Of a stretch of DNA of 64,000 nucleotides, positions 15,296-23,380 are shown piece after piece. The notes under the pieces are model-generated. The model searched no databases, had not been told where the DNA came from, and saw only the letters and a list, made by a program, of their open reading frames with translations. Each line of letters starts with the position of its first letter. The first letter of the stretch is position 1. Origin of the DNA: an uncultured Pelagibacteraceae bacterium (GTDB lineage: Bacteria; Pseudomonadota; Alphaproteobacteria; Pelagibacterales; Pelagibacteraceae); assembly GCA_902573385.1 (NCBI GenBank), contig CACGJS010000001.1, positions 1-64,000 of the forward strand, written 5' to 3'. The position numbers were made by a program, and so were the translations under genes.

Positions 15296-16867
15296 TTATT
15301 TTACTATTTCAGCTCTGGCGCTTTTTTCAACATTGGTGTGGTTTTTTCTTGCTATTTGATAAAAAGCAGGTTTTGGTGGTCGATTGTTAAAATCATATTG
15401 TGGCCAACGTTCCTTAGCATAGTAAATGGATTTACTTTCCTCACTATTACCTGTTGTTGGCAAAAGATAAAATCTTAATGCATAATACGCATCCCAAAAA
15501 AATTCTCCAGTTCGAATTCCTCTTATGATACGTCGTATTATAAAATTAGGATTAAAAAGTATGCATTGTAAGAAAAATTTTTTCATATATTTTTGAATGA
15601 TATCAAAGCTAAGATTTTCGTGAGCAAATAAATCTTTTGCAGTATAAATCATATACTCATCCCAATCGTATGAACGTATAAGTCCTTTATTGACATAATC
15701 ATTAAACATTTTAGTTCCTGGAAAAGCAATACAGATGCTAGCTTTCATCATATCTACAGGAATTGTTCGAGCAAAATCAATAGTCTCTTGCATAGTTTTT
15801 TCTGTATCAGCAGAAAGTCCAACCATAAAATAACCATTACTGTCTATTCCTGCTTTCCTAGCCATACGCACAGCTTTTGTGGCTTGCTCTACTGTAGCTC
15901 GACCACCTTTACCAAATGCTTTTAATACTTCATCACTACCTGACTCAAATCCAAATGAGACACGGTAGCATCCTGATCTACGTAAAGATTTAAAAAGATC
16001 ATCATCAGCACTTTCCACACGAATACCATTAGTACATGTCCAAACCATATCAACACCAGAGTCATAAATCTTATCACACACTTTTCTTGCCCATTTTTGA
16101 TCAGAAGTGAAGATATCATCTGCTAGCATAAATTCTTTGTACCCAAGCGATTTTAAATGTTTTATTTCTTCTACACAACGTTCAGGTGATTTTTTACGAT
16201 ATCCAAGACCTAATGAAATTTTGCTTGCACAAAAATCACATTTATATACACAACCACGAGAAAATTCTACTGTACTCATTGGAGTTCTTCTACATAGTAG
16301 ACGAGATATCGTATGATAGTCTTTTACATCATAAAGATGCCAAGCAGGCATTGGCAATTCATCAAGATTTGTAATTAGTGGACGAGTGCCAGTTGAAAAA
16401 ATTTTTTCATCTTCTCGGTAAAAAATACCTTTGATTTCAGATAAAGGCATACCGTCACAAAGATCACCAAAAGTATAATCAGCTTCACCAACAAGTACAG
16501 CATCAAGCATAGTTTCTTGAAGTGTTTCTTCTGGTAAAGCACTTGGATGTGGTCCTCCACCAACTAAAAAAATGTTCTTAGAAATATCTTTTATTAAAAC
16601 ACTTATATCACGTAACTGATTCATTAAAGGAGTAGTTCCAGTAATTCCAACAATGTCAGGTTTAATTTTTAGAACAAGATTACGAATTAGCTCATAATCA
16701 TATGGTCTCCATGACATGTCTAATATTTCTACTTCGTGTCCTCTTTCTAAAGCTACAGCAGCAATTGTAGCCAATCCTAAAGTAGGATAAATTGGATTGA
16801 CTACAGCAACTTTAGTTCCACCATAGCTAGGAGTGTAAGAAGGATTGATTAGTAAAATTTTTGCCAT
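15296..16867 (-). CDS. B12-binding radical SAM protein (BchE/cobalamin-dependent type), probably horizontally acquired
   Basis: 523 residues. The N-terminal B12-binding domain (about 1-150) contains I-L-L-I-N-P-S-Y, I-V-G-I-T-G-T-T-P and G-G-G-P-H-P-S-A-L-P-E-E. The radical SAM core has the canonical C206-VYK-C210-DF-C213, then F-G-F-E-S-G-S-D-E. The C-terminal ~130 residues contain an aromatic region of unknown role. The gene is visibly richer in G and C than its neighbours and its protein is less Lys/Asn-rich, pointing to recent transfer. It stands alone on the minus strand between the deacetylase and the initiator tRNA. Family members do methylations, cyclisations or rearrangements; the substrate is unknown. 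Confidence 0.88.
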   Translation of the reverse strand: MAKILLINPSYTPSYGGTKVAVVNPIYPTLGLATIAAVALERGHEVEILDMSWRPYDYELIRNLVLKIKPDIVGITGTTPLMNQLRDISVLIKDISKNIFLVGGGPHPSALPEETLQETMLDAVLVGEADYTFGDLCDGMPLSEIKGIFYREDEKIFSTGTRPLITNLDELPMPAWHLYDVKDYHTISRLLCRRTPMSTVEFSRGCVYKCDFCASKISLGLGYRKKSPERCVEEIKHLKSLGYKEFMLADDIFTSDQKWARKVCDKIYDSGVDMVWTCTNGIRVESADDDLFKSLRRSGCYRVSFGFESGSDEVLKAFGKGGRATVEQATKAVRMARKAGIDSNGYFMVGLSADTEKTMQETIDFARTIPVDMMKASICIAFPGTKMFNDYVNKGLIRSYDWDEYMIYTAKDLFAHENLSFDIIQKYMKKFFLQCILFNPNFIIRRIIRGIRTGEFFWDAYYALRFYLLPTTGNSEESKSIYYAKERWPQYDFNNRPPKPAFYQIARKNHTNVEKSARAEIVK

Positions 16868-17083
16868 ATATAAGATTAGTTTTATAGGAGATAAAAAATT
16901 TTTTCAATTATAATGTAAATATTAAGGTTTTCGAATTGTAAATTTTTTAAATTAAAAAGAGTTTTTTTATATAAATTTAATAGATTTAGATTTTGAAAAC
17001 TATTTAATAAGCTTCTGTAGAAGTTATAGTGGTCAAATAATATTTTTTAAAAGTTGCATAAAACAAAAAAGTAAAGTTGTAAT
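16868..17083. other. 216-bp AT-rich non-coding gap at the island edge
   Basis: No open frame of useful size is seen on either strand. For the leftward radical SAM gene a good -10 (TATAAT on the minus strand, 16907-16912) is present with a weak -35. A short inverted repeat, CTTCT-GT-AGAAG, lies at 17012-17023. No integrase remnant and no copy of the tRNA 3' end were recognised. Confidence 0.4.
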
Positions 17084-17160
<77 letters not shown>

Positions 17161-17164
17161 TTAT

Positions 17165-17359
17165 TTAAATTCTATTTTTAAGTTTATTTAATTTTTTAAC
17201 TCTTTTTATATTTTCTTGTAAAATTCTTTTTTTCTTTTCTGAGGGTTTTTCATAAACACTTTTTAATTTTACAACTTTAAAGAATCCATCACGCTGTAGC
17301 TTTCTTTTAAGAACTCTAAGAGCTTGTTCAATATTGTTATCTTTTACTTCTATTTTCGT
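17165..17359 (-). CDS. rpsU: 30S ribosomal protein S21 (bS21), probable ACG start
   Basis: Mature frame K-I-E-V-K-D-N-N-I-E-Q-A-L-R-V-L-K-R-K-L, then Y-E-K-P-S-E-K-K-K-R, typical of alphaproteobacterial S21. No ATG or GTG start exists. The only near-canonical start, TTG at 17371-17369, overlaps the Shine-Dalgarno GGAGG itself (17369-17365). The codon 5 nt after that site is ACG (17359-17357), and starting there gives the same N-terminal length as usual alphaproteobacterial S21 (M-x-x-x-V-x-D-N-N). I therefore place the start at ACG; TTG would add four residues. A sequencing or strain variant of ATG is possible. tRNA-fMet follows 4 nt downstream. Confidence 0.85.
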   Translation of the reverse strand, partial: TKIEVKDNNIEQALRVLKRKLQRDGFFKVVKLKSVYEKPSEKKKRILQENIKRVKKLNKLKNRI

Positions 17360-17364
17360 AATTA

Positions 17365-17369
17365 CCTCC
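17365..17369 (-). promoter_or_regulatory. Strong Shine-Dalgarno (GGAGG) that decides the rpsU start
   Basis: On the minus strand GGAGG is followed by TAATT and then ACG. The 5-nt spacing suits initiation at ACG and excludes efficient use of the TTG overlapping the site. A perfect anti-SD match stands out in this genome, where most starts lack one. Confidence 0.6.
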
Positions 17370-17371
17370 AA

Positions 17372-17394
17372 AAAAAGTGATTAATTAACACTTT
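17372..17394 (-). terminator. Possible hairpin plus T-run between trcR and rpsU
   Basis: On the minus strand AAAGTG (17394-17389) and CACTTT (17379-17374) flank a 9-nt AT loop, and the T-run continues to 17370. This resembles a weak intrinsic terminator or attenuator lying directly before the rpsU Shine-Dalgarno. The stem is only 6 bp, so confidence is limited. Confidence 0.35.
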
Positions 17395-17433
17395 AAAATT
17401 TTGATGTCTATTAAATTTATACATTTATCTTTA

Positions 17434-18015
17434 CTAATTCGCTTGTTTTATTTTATTTTTTTCTTTCTCTTTCTCTTTTTTTAATTTCTTTATTCTTCTT
17501 TCTGCTTTTTCAATAGCTTCAATTAAATCTTTTTGAGAAAAAATACCCATAGCAACTGGATCTTTTGGATTTAAATTATTATAGTTCCAATGACTCTTAT
17601 TCCTAATAGAGGTTACCGAATTTTTAGTTATTCCAACTAATTTTGCTATTTGAGAATCTTTTAATAATGAATGTTGTCTGATTATCCATAAAGCTGAGTC
17701 AGGTTTATCTTGTCTTTTAGATAGTGGAACATATTTTTTAATTGTTTTATCGATGCTAGATATTTCAATATCTGCATTTTTAATCTGTAAATCTCTATTT
17801 TCATCTTTTGATGATTGTTCAATTTCTTCTCTCGTTAGCTGTCCAGATATAATTGGATTATATGCCATTATTCCTTTTGCAACTTCACCGTCGGCAATGC
17901 CTTGGATTTCAACTTCATGTAGTTTACAAAATTTTGCAATTTGTTTAAATGTTAAAGTTGTATTTTCAACTAACCATACAGCTGTTGCCATTGGCATTAA
18001 TGGAGCATCAGACAT
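17434..18015 (-). CDS. trcR: TrcR/DUF1013 family transcriptional regulator
   Basis: 193 residues matching the alphaproteobacterial DUF1013 family (cell-cycle regulator TrcR). The N-terminus M-P-M-A-T-A-V-W-L-V-E-N-T-T-L-T-F-K-Q-I and the motifs H-E-V-E-I-Q-G-I-A-D-G-E and A-L-W-I-I-R-Q-H are characteristic. Two helix-turn-helix-like stretches are visible (F-K-Q-I-A-K-F-C; D-S-Q-I-A-K-L-V-G-I-T-K). The C-terminal 35 residues are a charged Lys/Glu helix. It abuts the rpmE stop exactly, as expected for an operon. Confidence 0.88.
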   Translation of the reverse strand: MSDAPLMPMATAVWLVENTTLTFKQIAKFCKLHEVEIQGIADGEVAKGIMAYNPIISGQLTREEIEQSSKDENRDLQIKNADIEISSIDKTIKKYVPLSKRQDKPDSALWIIRQHSLLKDSQIAKLVGITKNSVTSIRNKSHWNYNNLNPKDPVAMGIFSQKDLIEAIEKAERRIKKLKKEKEKEKNKIKQAN

Positions 18016-18243
18016 TTATTTATTTTCAGATCTAAAGTTTTGGAATTTTTTATTGAATTTACTCACACGGCCTTTGTCCAAAAGTTTTTGTTTTCCTCCA
18101 GTCCAAGCTGAATGAGATTTTGGATCAATTTCTAGTTTCAATAAGTCACCTTCAGACCCCCAAGTCGATCTAGTTTCAAACTGTGATCCATCAGTCATTT
18201 CAACTTTAATTGTATGATAGGCTGGGTGAATATCTTTTTTCAT
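18016..18243 (-). CDS. rpmE: 50S ribosomal protein L31 (bL31)
   Basis: 75 residues: M-K-K-D-I-H-P-A-Y at the start, then [20 protein letters not shown] and R-V-S-K-F-N-K-K-F. The zinc-binding Cys residues of the C+ form are absent, as usual for alphaproteobacteria. It abuts trcR. Confidence 0.95.
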   Translation of the reverse strand: MKKDIHPAYHTIKVEMTDGSQFETRSTWGSEGDLLKLEIDPKSHSAWTGGKQKLLDKGRVSKFNKKFQNFRSENK

Positions 18244-18278
18244 ATCGAGACTTATAGCAAAAGATTTTAAGAAAACAA

Positions 18279-19019
18279 TTAAAAGTTACTCAATTTTTTA
18301 TACATTTTTTCATTAATTGCACTACTTGAAGCTTTTATGTTAATATTATTGTTTTTTGATAAATCTACAGTGTTAACTATACCACCTGCTTCCTTAACAA
18401 TTATTATACCAGCTGCAACATCCCATAAATTTAATTTATTTTGAAAATAACCATCATATCTTCCCGCAGCAACATAAGCCATATCAAGAGCGGCACTTCC
18501 AGATTTTCTTGTTGTTAATTCTATATTTGAACTTTCTTTTCCTCCAGTTGCAAATAAGCAGTTTTCAAGTTGCTTTTTTTTTGAAACTCTTATCCTCTTA
18601 TTGTTAAAAAAAGCTCCATTATTCTTTTCTGCATAAAACATCTCATCTTTGATAGGATCGTAGATCAGACCTGATACAATTTCATTTCCAGATTTTAAAG
18701 CAATAGAGATAGCAAAATGTGGTACGCCATGTAAAAAATTTGTAGTTCCATCTATTGGGTCTATAATCCAGGTGTTTTCACTATCTTTATTTATCTTGGA
18801 ACCATCTTCTTCGCTTATAATAGAGTAATTTTTTTTTGTTTTTACTAATTCTTCAATAATAATTTTTTCAGCTTTAGTATCTGCATTTGAAACAAAATCA
18901 GATGGTCCTTTAATTGATACTTGTAACTTTTCTATTTCACCAAAATCTCTTATTAAAGTTTTGGATGCTTTTTCACTAGCTTTAATCATTATATTTAAAT
19001 TTGCAGATATTAAATTCAT
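18279..19019 (-). CDS. suhB: Inositol monophosphatase family protein (SuhB-like)
   Basis: 246 residues. The metal-binding motifs of the family are all present: S-E-E-D-G-S near residue 68, D-P-I-D-G-T-T-N-F near 87 and L-W-D-V-A-A-G near 200. Members hydrolyse inositol-1-phosphate or related sugar phosphates; SuhB also has a role in rRNA maturation in E. coli. The start is 5 bp from the efp stop and the gene is co-directional with efp. Confidence 0.9.
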   Translation of the reverse strand: MNLISANLNIMIKASEKASKTLIRDFGEIEKLQVSIKGPSDFVSNADTKAEKIIIEELVKTKKNYSIISEEDGSKINKDSENTWIIDPIDGTTNFLHGVPHFAISIALKSGNEIVSGLIYDPIKDEMFYAEKNNGAFFNNKRIRVSKKKQLENCLFATGGKESSNIELTTRKSGSAALDMAYVAAGRYDGYFQNKLNLWDVAAGIIIVKEAGGIVNTVDLSKNNNINIKASSSAINEKMYKKLSNF

Positions 19020-19024
19020 ATAAT

Positions 19025-19585
19025 TTATTTTTTTTTGATATATTCCATAGTTCTTGTATCAAGTATAATTTGATCTTCATTTTCTATAAATGGAGGTACT
19101 TGGATATTTATGCCATTTTCTAGAATTGCAGGTTTATAAGATGAGGATACAGTTTGACCTTTTAAAGCAACATCAGTTGTTGCCACTTTACAAGTAACTT
19201 GATTAGGTAGCTCAACCGATAAAGGCTTATCATTGTAAAAACTTATATTGACTTCTATATTTTCAGTTAATAACTTACCTTTTTCTCCAATAATTTCTTT
19301 CTTAATATTAATTTGTTCAAAAGATTTTGGATCCATAAAATAATAATTTATTTCATCATCATATAAATAATTAAATTTAGTTTCATCTAGTGAAGCTTTT
19401 TCTACTGATTCACTCGATCTAAATCTTTCATTTAATTTTGTGTTTTTATTTACACTCTTCATTTCAACTTGTGCGAATGCACCACCTTTTCCAGGTTTTA
19501 CATGTTGCGTTTTCAAAATTTGCCATAGATCGTTCTTATATTCGATGAGCATTCCAACTCTAATCTCACTTGCGTATATTTTCAT
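19025..19585 (-). CDS. efp: Translation elongation factor P
   Basis: 186 residues, the usual three-domain length. The tip loop reads H-V-K-P-G-K-G-G-A-F with Lys33 at the position modified in many bacteria. The C-terminus contains the conserved G-I-N-I-Q-V-P-P-F-I near residue 160. It relieves stalling at polyproline. The 5' end overlaps thiE by 4 bp. Confidence 0.95.
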   Translation of the reverse strand: MKIYASEIRVGMLIEYKNDLWQILKTQHVKPGKGGAFAQVEMKSVNKNTKLNERFRSSESVEKASLDETKFNYLYDDEINYYFMDPKSFEQINIKKEIIGEKGKLLTENIEVNISFYNDKPLSVELPNQVTCKVATTDVALKGQTVSSSYKPAILENGINIQVPPFIENEDQIILDTRTMEYIKKK

Positions 19586-20196
19586 TTTAATTTTTTAATA
19601 GCTTCTAATGGTTTGTATTTTTTATTATTCCAAATGTAGCTTGAAATAGCTAAAAAGTTAGCTTTATTCAATAAAAGTTTTTTATAATTACTCAGTTTTA
19701 TTCCACCGATAGCTACAATTGGAATATTGGTTATTTTTTTCGCTGAATTCAAGATTTTAAAGCTCGCATTGTATTTAGTTTTTTTTGTTTGAGACGCATA
19801 GAAGGCACCAAATGCTAAATAATCTGCATTATCTCTGATTGCTTTTTGTGCTAATCTAATTGAATTATGACAAGTAATGCCAATTATTTTACTTTTTAAT
19901 ATTTTTCTAGCATTAAGAATATTCATATCTTTTTGGCCCAAATGACATCCATCAGAATTTAATTTTTTAGCAAGTACAACATCATCATTTATTAAAAATT
20001 TTGTTTTATATTTTTTGCAGATTTTTTTAATTTTTTTTCCAATAATTAATTTTTTATTAAAAGAAACATTTTTAAGCCTAAGTTGAAAAAAACTTACTTT
20101 TTTTAACTTCAAAATCTTTATTAAATCATCGTAAAAAGATTCTCTAATTTTATTTGGGGAGATTAGGTAAATAAATTTTTTTTTGTTAATTCTCAA
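19582..20196 (-). CDS. thiE: Thiamine-phosphate synthase family protein (ThiE-like)
   Basis: 204 residues with a TIM-barrel pattern. Q-L-R-L-K, L-I-N-D-D, C-H-L-G-Q-K-D, I-G-I-T-C-H-N, Y-L-A-F-G-A-F and I-P-I-V-A-I-G-G-I match ThiE motifs, including the pyrophosphate-binding D and G-G loop. It would join hydroxymethylpyrimidine diphosphate and thiazole phosphate. thiD lies at 38990-39802. It overlaps efp by 4 bp and the aldolase gene by 11 bp. A TenI-like paralogue is the main alternative. Confidence 0.78.
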   Translation of the reverse strand: MRINKKKFIYLISPNKIRESFYDDLIKILKLKKVSFFQLRLKNVSFNKKLIIGKKIKKICKKYKTKFLINDDVVLAKKLNSDGCHLGQKDMNILNARKILKSKIIGITCHNSIRLAQKAIRDNADYLAFGAFYASQTKKTKYNASFKILNSAKKITNIPIVAIGGIKLSNYKKLLLNKANFLAISSYIWNNKKYKPLEAIKKLK

Positions 20197-21193
20197 TTTC
20201 TTTGGACCACTTTCCTTGAGCTGCCAATGTATTCATTTTTGCCCGATGATTAAATACTTTTTGAGTGCCTTCAATATCTCGGGTATTTTTTGACCAAAAT
20301 TTCAGAGCACTTTGTTGAAGAGCTCGTCCATAAGAATAACTCATTATAAAATTAGTAGTATTGATTTTATTTATCAAATTTAGATTTTCTGTTGCTTCTA
20401 TTTCTGATTGTCCACCAGATAGAAAAGCAATACCAGGTACATCTGATGGTACTGAGTTTTTTAGACACTCCAAAGTTAATTTTGCCACTTCTTCATTTGA
20501 AATTTTATCTTTAGATTTGTTTCCAGCTAAAATCATATTGGGCTTTAATATAATTCCTTTTAAATCAACTTTATGTAAAATAAGTTCTTCAAAACATTTT
20601 TTTATAACTTCAGATGTTTTTTGATAACAATCTTGAGCTGAATGATCACCATCCATTAATACCTCTGGTTCAACTATTGGAACCATATCACATTCCTGAA
20701 CTAATGCTGAGTATCTAGCTAAAGCATGAGCATTAGATTGTATTGATAGTTTACTTGGATATTCTTTTGATATGTTATACACGCCTCTCCATTTAGTGAA
20801 TTTTGCTCCAAGTTTGTAATATTCTTTTAGTCTTTCTCTTAATCCATCTAAACCTTCAGTAATTTTTTCATTTGGTGAGCCTGCTAAAATTTTAGCACCG
20901 GTATCAACTTTTATACCTGGGTGAGATCCCATACTTGCAATTAACTCTGGGATCTTATTTTTTTTTGAAGATGTTTGTTTTATTGTTTCGTCATATAAAA
21001 TTACACCTCCAATACAATCTCTCATACCATTGGAGCTAAAAAGAGTTTCTCTAAACAACAATCTATTTTCTGGAGTTGATGGAACATTTACTGAATCTAA
21101 TCTTTTAGTCATTGTTCCTGTACTCTCATCAGCAGCTAAAATTCCCTTTCCACTACCTAGAATTTTTAGCGCTATATTATTTAGTTCAGACAT
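20186..21193 (-). CDS. fbaB: Class I fructose-bisphosphate aldolase
   Basis: 335 residues. The N-terminus G-K-G-I-L-A-A-D-E-S-T-G-T-M-T-K-R, the K-W-R-G-V-Y segment, E-P-E-V-L and the Schiff-base lysine in I-L-K-P-N-M-I-L-A-G identify the eukaryote-like class I enzyme; F-L-S-G-G-Q-S is the phosphate loop. It lies next to pgk, gap and tkt in one leftward operon, forming the triose-phosphate part of glycolysis/gluconeogenesis. Confidence 0.95.
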   Translation of the reverse strand: MSELNNIALKILGSGKGILAADESTGTMTKRLDSVNVPSTPENRLLFRETLFSSNGMRDCIGGVILYDETIKQTSSKKNKIPELIASMGSHPGIKVDTGAKILAGSPNEKITEGLDGLRERLKEYYKLGAKFTKWRGVYNISKEYPSKLSIQSNAHALARYSALVQECDMVPIVEPEVLMDGDHSAQDCYQKTSEVIKKCFEELILHKVDLKGIILKPNMILAGNKSKDKISNEEVAKLTLECLKNSVPSDVPGIAFLSGGQSEIEATENLNLINKINTTNFIMSYSYGRALQQSALKFWSKNTRDIEGTQKVFNHRAKMNTLAAQGKWSKEIEN

Positions 21194-21194
21194 A

Positions 21195-22373
21195 TTAATT
21201 TAAAGCTTTTATACCAGGAAGTTCTTTTCCTTCAAGATATTCTAAAAATGCTCCACCAGCAGTTGAAACAAAATTGAAATTATTAATTGCATTGATTTGG
21301 TTTAAAACTGCGATTGTATCTCCACCACCTGCAACAGAGTAAATTAAGTTATTCTTGTTTTTTTCAGTAATTTTTTTTGCAATTTCATAACTGCCATTGG
21401 CAAAATTTGGATTTTCAAAGTAACCCGCAGGTCCATTCCATAAAACTGTTTCACTATTTTCAATTATATTTTTAATTTTATTTATTGTTTTTGGCCCAAT
21501 ATCTAAAATTAAATCATCGTTTGTTATTTCATTAAGTTCTTTAACTTGTGACTTATCTTCTATATTTTTTCCCACCTTAACATCCTCAGGATAAATGATT
21601 GTACATGAATGAATTTTTGAAGTTTTAAAAATATCTTCGATAATAGATTCACAATTATCCTCTTTAATTGATTTTCCTATTGGATTACCTTTATAGCTTA
21701 AAATATTATTGGCCATACCTCCAACAATAATAATATTATCAAACCTAGGTATTAAATTTTTAATTATACTAATTTTTGTTGAAATTTTTGATCCTCCAAT
21801 GATAAAAGTAACTGGTTTTTTAATTTCAGTAGTAACTTTTTTTAATGCATTTATTTCAGTTTCTAATTGAAGTCCGGCGAAAGATGGTAAAAAATCTGTG
21901 ATTTTACTTACTGAAGCGTGAGCTCTATGTGAGCACGAAAATGCATCATTAACAAATAAATCAGCAAATCCTGCCAAATGTTTTGAAAAATTTAAGTCAT
22001 TTTTTTCTTCTTGTTCATAAAATCTAATATTTTCTAGAAAAACTATTTGTTCTTTAGGGTCTTTAAATAGATCGTCTTTTTTTAATTTAAAAATATCCTC
22101 TTTAATCAGTGTAATTTTTTTATTAATTTTTTTTTCCAAATTTTCACAAATTGGTTTTAGTGAAAGGTCTTTGTTAACTTTTCCTTTAGGTCGCCCTACA
22201 TGAGAAATAATTATAATTTTAGATTGTTTTTTAAGTAAAAAATTAATTATTGGTAATATTTTATCAATTCTTGTTTGATCTGTAATTATTCCGTTTTTTA
22301 GTGGAACATTTAAATCTAACCTTAATAAAACTTTTTTTTGATTAAGATTCTCTTGATCTTTTATATTGTTCAT
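21195..22373 (-). CDS. pgk: Phosphoglycerate kinase
   Basis: 392 residues, full length. Motifs: L-R-L-D-L-N-V-P at the N-terminus, S-H-V-G-R-P-K-G, D-A-F-S-C-S-H-R-A-H-A-S, I-G-G-S-K-I-S-T-K and the C-terminal nucleotide loop G-G-G-D-T-I-A ... T-A-G-G-A-F-L-E-Y-L-E-G. It shares a single base with the gap stop, so the two genes are coupled. Confidence 0.97.
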   Translation of the reverse strand: MNNIKDQENLNQKKVLLRLDLNVPLKNGIITDQTRIDKILPIINFLLKKQSKIIIISHVGRPKGKVNKDLSLKPICENLEKKINKKITLIKEDIFKLKKDDLFKDPKEQIVFLENIRFYEQEEKNDLNFSKHLAGFADLFVNDAFSCSHRAHASVSKITDFLPSFAGLQLETEINALKKVTTEIKKPVTFIIGGSKISTKISIIKNLIPRFDNIIIVGGMANNILSYKGNPIGKSIKEDNCESIIEDIFKTSKIHSCTIIYPEDVKVGKNIEDKSQVKELNEITNDDLILDIGPKTINKIKNIIENSETVLWNGPAGYFENPNFANGSYEIAKKITEKNKNNLIYSVAGGGDTIAVLNQINAINNFNFVSTAGGAFLEYLEGKELPGIKALN

Positions 22374-23380
22374 TAAGAAATCTTATGAAGATACTCAGCT
22401 ATATCGCACATTCTGTTTGAAAATCCCCATTCGTTATCATACCAGGCAGATATTTTACCCATATTTTTTCCAACAACGTTTGTTAAGGTTGTATCAACAA
22501 TTGAAGAAGCGGGGTTATGATTAAAATCTATAGAAACAAGTTTTTCTTGAGTTATGTCTAAAACTTTACTTTTTTGTTTTTTACTAAAATTTTTAAATGC
22601 TGAATTAATTTTTTCAATACTCAAATCTTTTTTTGTACAAAAAACTAATTCAACTAGTGAAACGTTCGGAGTTGGCACTCTCATAGCAACTCCTTCTAGC
22701 TTACCTTTAAGCGAAGGTATAATTTCACCAATTGATTTTGACGCACCGGTTGAGGTTGGTACTATAGATTGGCTTGCTGATCTAGCTCTTCTTGGATCTT
22801 TATGTGAATTATCTAAGATTCTTTGATCACTTGTAAAAGCATGAATTGTTGTCATAAAACCTTTTTCAATCTCAAAATTTTCATTTATTACATGAGCGAC
22901 AGGGGCAAGACAATTTGTTGTGCATGAAGCAGCAGAAATAATATTGTCTTCTTTTTTTAATTTATTTTCATTAACTCCAAATACAATAGTTTTATCAGCA
23001 TTTTTGCATGGAGCTGAAACAATTACTTTCTTTGCTCCATTATTTAAATGTGGTAATAATTTATTTTTAGAGTTAAATTTACCAGTACATTCAAAGACAT
23101 AATCAACACCAAACTTTTTCCAATTGATATCATCCAAATCTGATTTTTGACTATAAGAAATTTTATTTTTATTAATAATTAGATGGTTTTTATCAAAACC
23201 TATTTTTGCATTAAATTTTCCATGGATAGAGTCGTATTTTAAAAGAGTCGAACAAGCTTCTGAATTTGTTCTGTTATTTATATGTTTTATTTCAATTTTT
23301 TTATTATTACTTTCAATAATTGTTCGAACAATCATTCTTCCGATTCTACCCATTCCATTAATGCCTACTCTTATTTTCAT
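22373..23380 (-). CDS. gap: Glyceraldehyde-3-phosphate dehydrogenase
   Basis: 335 residues. NAD-binding [10 protein letters not shown] at the N-terminus; catalytic Cys in S-A-A-S-C-T-T-N-C near residue 155; [26 protein letters not shown] at the end. N-N-R follows the second strand of the nucleotide fold. It overlaps the tkt stop by 4 bp. Confidence 0.97.
   Translation of the reverse strand: MKIRVGINGMGRIGRMIVRTIIESNNKKIEIKHINNRTNSEACSTLLKYDSIHGKFNAKIGFDKNHLIINKNKISYSQKSDLDDINWKKFGVDYVFECTGKFNSKNKLLPHLNNGAKKVIVSAPCKNADKTIVFGVNENKLKKEDNIISAASCTTNCLAPVAHVINENFEIEKGFMTTIHAFTSDQRILDNSHKDPRRARSASQSIVPTSTGASKSIGEIIPSLKGKLEGVAMRVPTPNVSLVELVFCTKKDLSIEKINSAFKNFSKKQKSKVLDITQEKLVSIDFNHNPASSIVDTTLTNVVGKNMGKISAWYDNEWGFSNRMCDIAEYLHKIS

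Noticed and set aside
16107-16563. Several 60-70 codon frames overlapping the radical SAM gene at 15296-16867
   Set aside because: They are shadow frames caused by the less AT-rich composition of that gene and carry no protein-like motifs.
12311-16867. Hopanoid hpnI-hpnJ-hpnK locus
   Set aside because: GT2, radical SAM and HpnK-family members are all present, but the radical SAM sequences do not look like HpnJ and no squalene-hopene cyclase is visible. The FlmF2-NaxD analogy fits as well or better, so no hpn symbols were assigned.
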